Below the pieces are notes generated by a model. It had not been told where the DNA came from. It searched no databases and saw nothing but the letters and a program-made list of their open reading frames with translations. The position numbers were made by a program, and so were the translations under genes. Shown here piece by piece: positions 60,799 through 64,000 of a stretch of DNA of 64,000 nucleotides. Numbering within the stretch: position 1 is the first letter of the stretch; each line of letters starts with the position of its first letter. Origin of the DNA: Devosia elaeis (lineage in GTDB: Bacteria; Pseudomonadota; Alphaproteobacteria; Rhizobiales; Devosiaceae); assembly GCF_001650025.1 (NCBI RefSeq), contig NZ_LVVY01000119.1:43067-107066 (forward strand). Direction: 5' to 3'.

Positions 60799-62345
60799 CA
60801 GTCCTCGTCGGTCGCCAATTGGCCGAGTAGCTTGCCCTGCCCGCGCATGCGCAGGATGAAGGGCAGCCCGACCGCGACAATGGCCACGGCATAGAGCACG
60901 AGCGAAATCGGCGAATGGAACAGGATGGCCGGATCGCCCTGGCTGATGGCGAGGGCACGACGGAGCTGCTGTTCGGCCATGGGTCCCAGGATCAGCCCGA
61001 CCACGACCGGGGCGATGGGATAGCCGAAGCGGCGCAGGACATAGCCGAGCACGCCGAAGGCCAGCAGCAAGACCAGTTCGAACGAGATGCGCACCGGGCC
61101 GATGCCCATGGACATGGCGCCGTTGGCCCCAAGCGTGCCGAGCGTGGCGAAGACCAGAATGCCGCCATAAAGCCAGGGCTTGGGAATGGTGAGCAGCTTC
61201 ACCCACAGGCCGATCAGCGGCAGGTTGAGCACCAGCAGCATGAAATTGGCGACCAGGAGGCTGGCGATCAGCGCCCAGACCAGGTTGGCATTGTTGGCAA
61301 AGAGCAAGGGGCCGGGCTGCAGGCCGAATTGCTGGAAGCCCGCCAGCATGATCGCCGCCGTTGCCGTGGTCGGCAGGCCCAGCGTCAGCAAGGGCACGAG
61401 CGTGCCCGCCGCCGAGGCATTGTTGGCCGCCTCGGGACCGGCGACGCCTTCGATGGCGCCATGGCCGAATTCCTCGGGCTTCTTGGCGAAGCTCTTTTCG
61501 GCGCTGTAGGAGAGGAAGCTGGCGACATCGGCGCCGCCCGCCGGCATGGCGCCGATGGGGAAACCGATAAAGGTGCCGCGCAGCCAGGAGGCCCAGCTCC
61601 GCTTCCAATCCTCGATGGTCATCCAGACCGAGCCCTTGACCGCCATGACCTGGGCGGCGACCTGGTCGCGATCCGAAGCGGTCTTGAGCGTTTCGCCGAT
61701 GGCGAAGAGCGCCACCGCCAGGGTGGTGACCTCGATGCCGTCGAGCAGGTCCATGATGCCGAAGGCCAGGCGCGTCTGCCCCGATTGCAGATCGATGCCG
61801 ATCAGGCCCAGGCCAAGGCCGATAAAGAGCGCAGTGAGCCCGCGCAGGGCGCTGTCGCCGAAGGCGGCCGAGACGGTGACGAAGGCCAGGACCATGAGCG
61901 CGAAATAATCCGCGGGCCCGAAGGAGAGGGCGAAGCGGACCACGAAGGGCGCGATGAAGGCCAGGCCGAGCGTGGCGATGAGCCCGGCCACGAAGGACCC
62001 GATGGCGGCCGTGGCCAGGGCGGGACCGCCCCTGCCCTTGCGGGCCATCTTGTTGCCCTCGAGCGCGGTGACGATGGAGGCGCTCTCGCCCGGCGTATTG
62101 AGCAGGATCGACGTGGTCGAGCCGCCATACATGCCGCCATAATAGATGCCCGCGAACATGATCAGCGAGCCGGCGGGGTCGAGCTTGTAGGTGACAGGCA
62201 GGAGCAGGGCCACGGTCAGCGCCGGGCCGATGCCCGGCAGCACGCCGACGGCGGTGCCCAGGGTGACGCCGATCAGCGCATAGACCAGGTTCTGCCATTG
62301 CAGGGCGGCGACGAGGCCATTGGCGAGAAGTTCGAATGTGCTCAT
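60798..62345 (-). CDS. tctA: Tripartite tricarboxylate transporter large permease TctA
   Basis: Membrane subunit of 515 residues with about 12 helices. The TctA motifs [54 protein letters not shown] at the N-terminus and its partial repeat in the second half ([28 protein letters not shown]) are complete. With TctB it imports citrate-like acids or other carboxylates using an ion gradient and the TctC binding protein. It overlaps tctB by one base (TGATG). Confidence 0.93.
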   Translation of the reverse strand: MSTFELLANGLVAALQWQNLVYALIGVTLGTAVGVLPGIGPALTVALLLPVTYKLDPAGSLIMFAGIYYGGMYGGSTTSILLNTPGESASIVTALEGNKMARKGRGGPALATAAIGSFVAGLIATLGLAFIAPFVVRFALSFGPADYFALMVLAFVTVSAAFGDSALRGLTALFIGLGLGLIGIDLQSGQTRLAFGIMDLLDGIEVTTLAVALFAIGETLKTASDRDQVAAQVMAVKGSVWMTIEDWKRSWASWLRGTFIGFPIGAMPAGGADVASFLSYSAEKSFAKKPEEFGHGAIEGVAGPEAANNASAAGTLVPLLTLGLPTTATAAIMLAGFQQFGLQPGPLLFANNANLVWALIASLLVANFMLLVLNLPLIGLWVKLLTIPKPWLYGGILVFATLGTLGANGAMSMGIGPVRISFELVLLLAFGVLGYVLRRFGYPIAPVVVGLILGPMAEQQLRRALAISQGDPAILFHSPISLVLYAVAIVAVGLPFILRMRGQGKLLGQLATDED

Positions 62346-62845
62346 CAGAAGGCGCTCCCGGTGGTCAGAAGGCGCTCGAGCACGCCGGTCGGCAGGGAAA
62401 GCTGCAGCCCCTTGGCGAAGATGAACCAGACGATGAAGGCGAAGACCACGCCGATCGGAATGGTTTTCCAGAGCGGTCCACGCCCGAACGCCTTGGCCGT
62501 AAAGGCGAAGAGCACGCCGGTGGCAATCGAGAAACCGGCAGTGGAGAGGAGCAGGATTTGTCCGACAAGGCCGCCGACAACCCAGAAGATGGGCCGGTAA
62601 TCATCCTTGCTGCGCGCGGGAAAGCCGTTCCGCAGGGCCGATATGATTGTGCCGCCCGCCAGCAGCAGCAGCCCGGAGGCGACCACATAGGGGAAGACGG
62701 TCGGACCCATGCGCTGCTGGACCGGAGGTACGCGCATCTGGCTGGTCTGCCAGAAAATGACCAGGGCGATGCCGGCAAGGATGGCCGCGATAACAAGCGC
62801 CGCCCCGTCGGGGCGGCGCTGCGGGCTGGAAGAGCCTGTCGTCAT
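62345..62845 (-). CDS. tctB: Tripartite tricarboxylate transporter small permease TctB
   Basis: Small membrane subunit of 166 residues with four helices ([96 protein letters not shown]). The ATG at 62845 overlaps the tctC stop as ATGA; the open frame further upstream is inside tctC. Confidence 0.9.
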   Translation of the reverse strand: MTTGSSSPQRRPDGAALVIAAILAGIALVIFWQTSQMRVPPVQQRMGPTVFPYVVASGLLLLAGGTIISALRNGFPARSKDDYRPIFWVVGGLVGQILLLSTAGFSIATGVLFAFTAKAFGRGPLWKTIPIGVVFAFIVWFIFAKGLQLSLPTGVLERLLTTGSAF

Positions 62846-63786
62846 TGAACGAGGCCGATTTCTTTCAGGATCGTCTCGGTGGCGTCGATATCGGCCTGCA
62901 ATTGGGCATCGAAAGCATCGCCGTCGAGATAGGTGTCGACCCAACCCTTGGTTTCCAGCGCGGTCTGCCAGCTCGCAGACTCGGCCATGGCCTTGATATC
63001 GGCGGTGATGGCGGCCTTCTGCTCATCGGTGATGCCGGGCGCAGCGGCGACCATGCGCCAGTTCTGCACCGCCACGTCGACGCCGGCCTCCGTCAGGGTC
63101 GGCGCATCGAAGCCGGGAACGCGGCTATCGGTGGACACGGCCAGAAGGCGCAGCTCGCCCGCCTCGATCTGCGAGGCGAATTCGCTGATGCCGGAAATAC
63201 CTACGGTCACCTGGCCGCCGAGAATGGCCGCGAGGGCTTCGCCACCGCCCGAATAGGCGATGTAATTGACCTGGGTGGGATCGACGCCGATGGCCTTGGC
63301 CACGAGGCCCGCCGTGATGTGATCGACGCCACCGGCCGAACCGCCGGCCCAGGAGACCGCGCCGGTATTTTCCTTGAGCTTGGCCACCAGATCATCGACC
63401 GACTGGATATCGGAGGCGGCGGGGACCACGATGCCCACGGCCTCGCCGGTCAGGCGGGCGATGGGAGTGACATTGTCCAGGGTGACGGGCGAGGCATTGG
63501 TCAGGATGGCGCCGACCATGACATAGCCGCCGACGATCAGGGCATTGGGATTGCCGTTTTCCTGCGTGGCGAACTGGGCGAGACCGATCGTGCCACCGGC
63601 GCCGGGCACATTGGTCACCTGCACATTGCCGGAAATTCCCTCGGCAGTGAGGGCTTCCTGCATGGTGCGGGCGGTCTGGTCCCAGCCGCCGCCCGGACCG
63701 GCCGGCGCGAGGATGGTGTAATCCGCGGCAAGAGCGGGCATGGAAAGAGCGCCGGCAGCCAGCGCGGCGAGAAGCAGCTTGTTCAT
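62842..63786 (-). CDS. tctC: Tripartite tricarboxylate transporter substrate-binding protein TctC
   Basis: Periplasmic binding protein of 314 residues with signal peptide MNKLLLAALAAGALSMPALA. The Bug/TctC fold is visible in YTILAPAGPGGGWDQTARTMQEAL, NVPGAGGTIGLAQFA and SWAGGSAGGVDHITAGLVAK. The ATG at 63786 has GGGAGGA upstream; a longer open frame crosses the promoter. First gene of tctCBA, preceded by the direct-repeat box at 63849-63866. Substrate may be citrate or another carboxylate. Confidence 0.93.
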   Translation of the reverse strand: MNKLLLAALAAGALSMPALAADYTILAPAGPGGGWDQTARTMQEALTAEGISGNVQVTNVPGAGGTIGLAQFATQENGNPNALIVGGYVMVGAILTNASPVTLDNVTPIARLTGEAVGIVVPAASDIQSVDDLVAKLKENTGAVSWAGGSAGGVDHITAGLVAKAIGVDPTQVNYIAYSGGGEALAAILGGQVTVGISGISEFASQIEAGELRLLAVSTDSRVPGFDAPTLTEAGVDVAVQNWRMVAAAPGITDEQKAAITADIKAMAESASWQTALETKGWVDTYLDGDAFDAQLQADIDATETILKEIGLVQ

Positions 63787-63832
63787 AGTTCCTCCCAGAA
63801 ACAAGGCGAACGGCGTTGCGTTCGTGGAGGCC

Positions 63833-63866
63833 AGATTAGGCATGCTCCCTGTCACCGTCCTGTCAC
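63833..63866 (-). promoter_or_regulatory. Activated promoter of tctCBA: OmpR/PhoB-type direct repeat plus -10
   Basis: On the plus strand CTGTCAC-CGTC-CTGTCAC (63849-63866), two identical 7-mers with 11-bp periodicity, the geometry of OmpR/PhoB-family sites. Exactly 10 bp downstream in the direction of tctC is TAATCT (63838-63833) as a possible -10, with no -35, as at promoters activated by this family. The TctD-like regulator at 57223 is the obvious candidate. Confidence 0.65.
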
Positions 63867-63962
63867 GAGGACCTTGTTTGCCGATGTGACGCCTTTCCCT
63901 TGCCGGGGCGGGTTCAAAGAGCCTTCCGCAGCGCTCGCGCGTGCCGAAGTGCCGGCCGGTAT

Positions 63963-63978
63963 AAAAACCTCCGGGTTT
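63963..63978 (-). terminator. Possible terminator of a gene beyond the right edge
   Basis: Read on the minus strand, AAACC-CGGA-GGTTT followed by T and A bases: a five-base-pair stem with a short T-run. It would end a transcript entering from the right. The stem is short, so it may be chance. Confidence 0.35.
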
Positions 63979-64000
63979 GCTTAGTCGATGGAAGCCCCGA

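Overview
The window is GC-rich, densely packed alphaproteobacterial DNA. Fused TRAP permeases, a Pha/Mrp antiporter operon with an AB-type first subunit, many ABC uptake systems and FCD-type GntR regulators point to Hyphomicrobiales, possibly a Devosia-like genus. That placement is inference from style and gene content; there is no rRNA here. No tRNA, rRNA, CRISPR array or intact insertion sequence was seen. Most of the window is nutrient capture and catabolism in long, tightly spaced operons.

Layout. 1-5034 (minus): a TAXI-TRAP transporter (permease cut by the window edge, binding protein) with a DctB/DctD-like two-component system and a near-consensus sigma-54 promoter in front of the binding protein. 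5330-5563: small orphan protein. 5602-18160 (minus): one long operon: GntR regulator, rhodanese, five-gene Dpp/Opp-type ABC importer, alpha/beta hydrolase, medium-chain-type acyl-CoA ligase, CocE hydrolase broken by an in-frame TAG, and an AbgB-like M20 amidohydrolase. 18318-25611 (minus): acyl-CoA operon (SDR, acyl-CoA dehydrogenase, APH-type kinase, thiolase, dehydrogenase/hydratase fusion, TetR) whose first three genes resemble the levulinate/4-hydroxyacid lva pathway. The same 19-mer lies at both ends of this operon. 25673-28309 (plus): persulfide-dioxygenase-like hydrolase and SulP transporter. 28335-33192: malonate module (matA, matB, divergent GntR) with a C-S lyase behind it.

33201-43822: iron/siderophore island with two complete FecCD-E import modules, four binding proteins in two related pairs, and a thioredoxin-like [2Fe-2S] protein with an unusual HxxxC in place of HxxxH. 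44062-50010: Mrp/Pha monovalent cation/proton antiporter operon (AB fused, C, D, E, F, G). 50078-57161: LacI regulator with two palindromic operators, an ABC importer, a glycerophosphodiesterase and an inositol-monophosphatase-family enzyme, probably an organophosphate scavenging unit. A long palindromic repeat sits inside this operon. 57223-63866: a TctD/TctE-type two-component system convergent with tctCBA.

The most unusual item is the TctE-like kinase at 57892-60351. It continues past its ATPase domain, through a hydrophobic segment that looks like a signal peptide or third membrane helix, into a complete periplasmic solute-binding domain. A direct-repeat box of OmpR/PhoB geometry lies exactly 10 nt upstream of a possible -10 for tctC, which suggests the target of this system.
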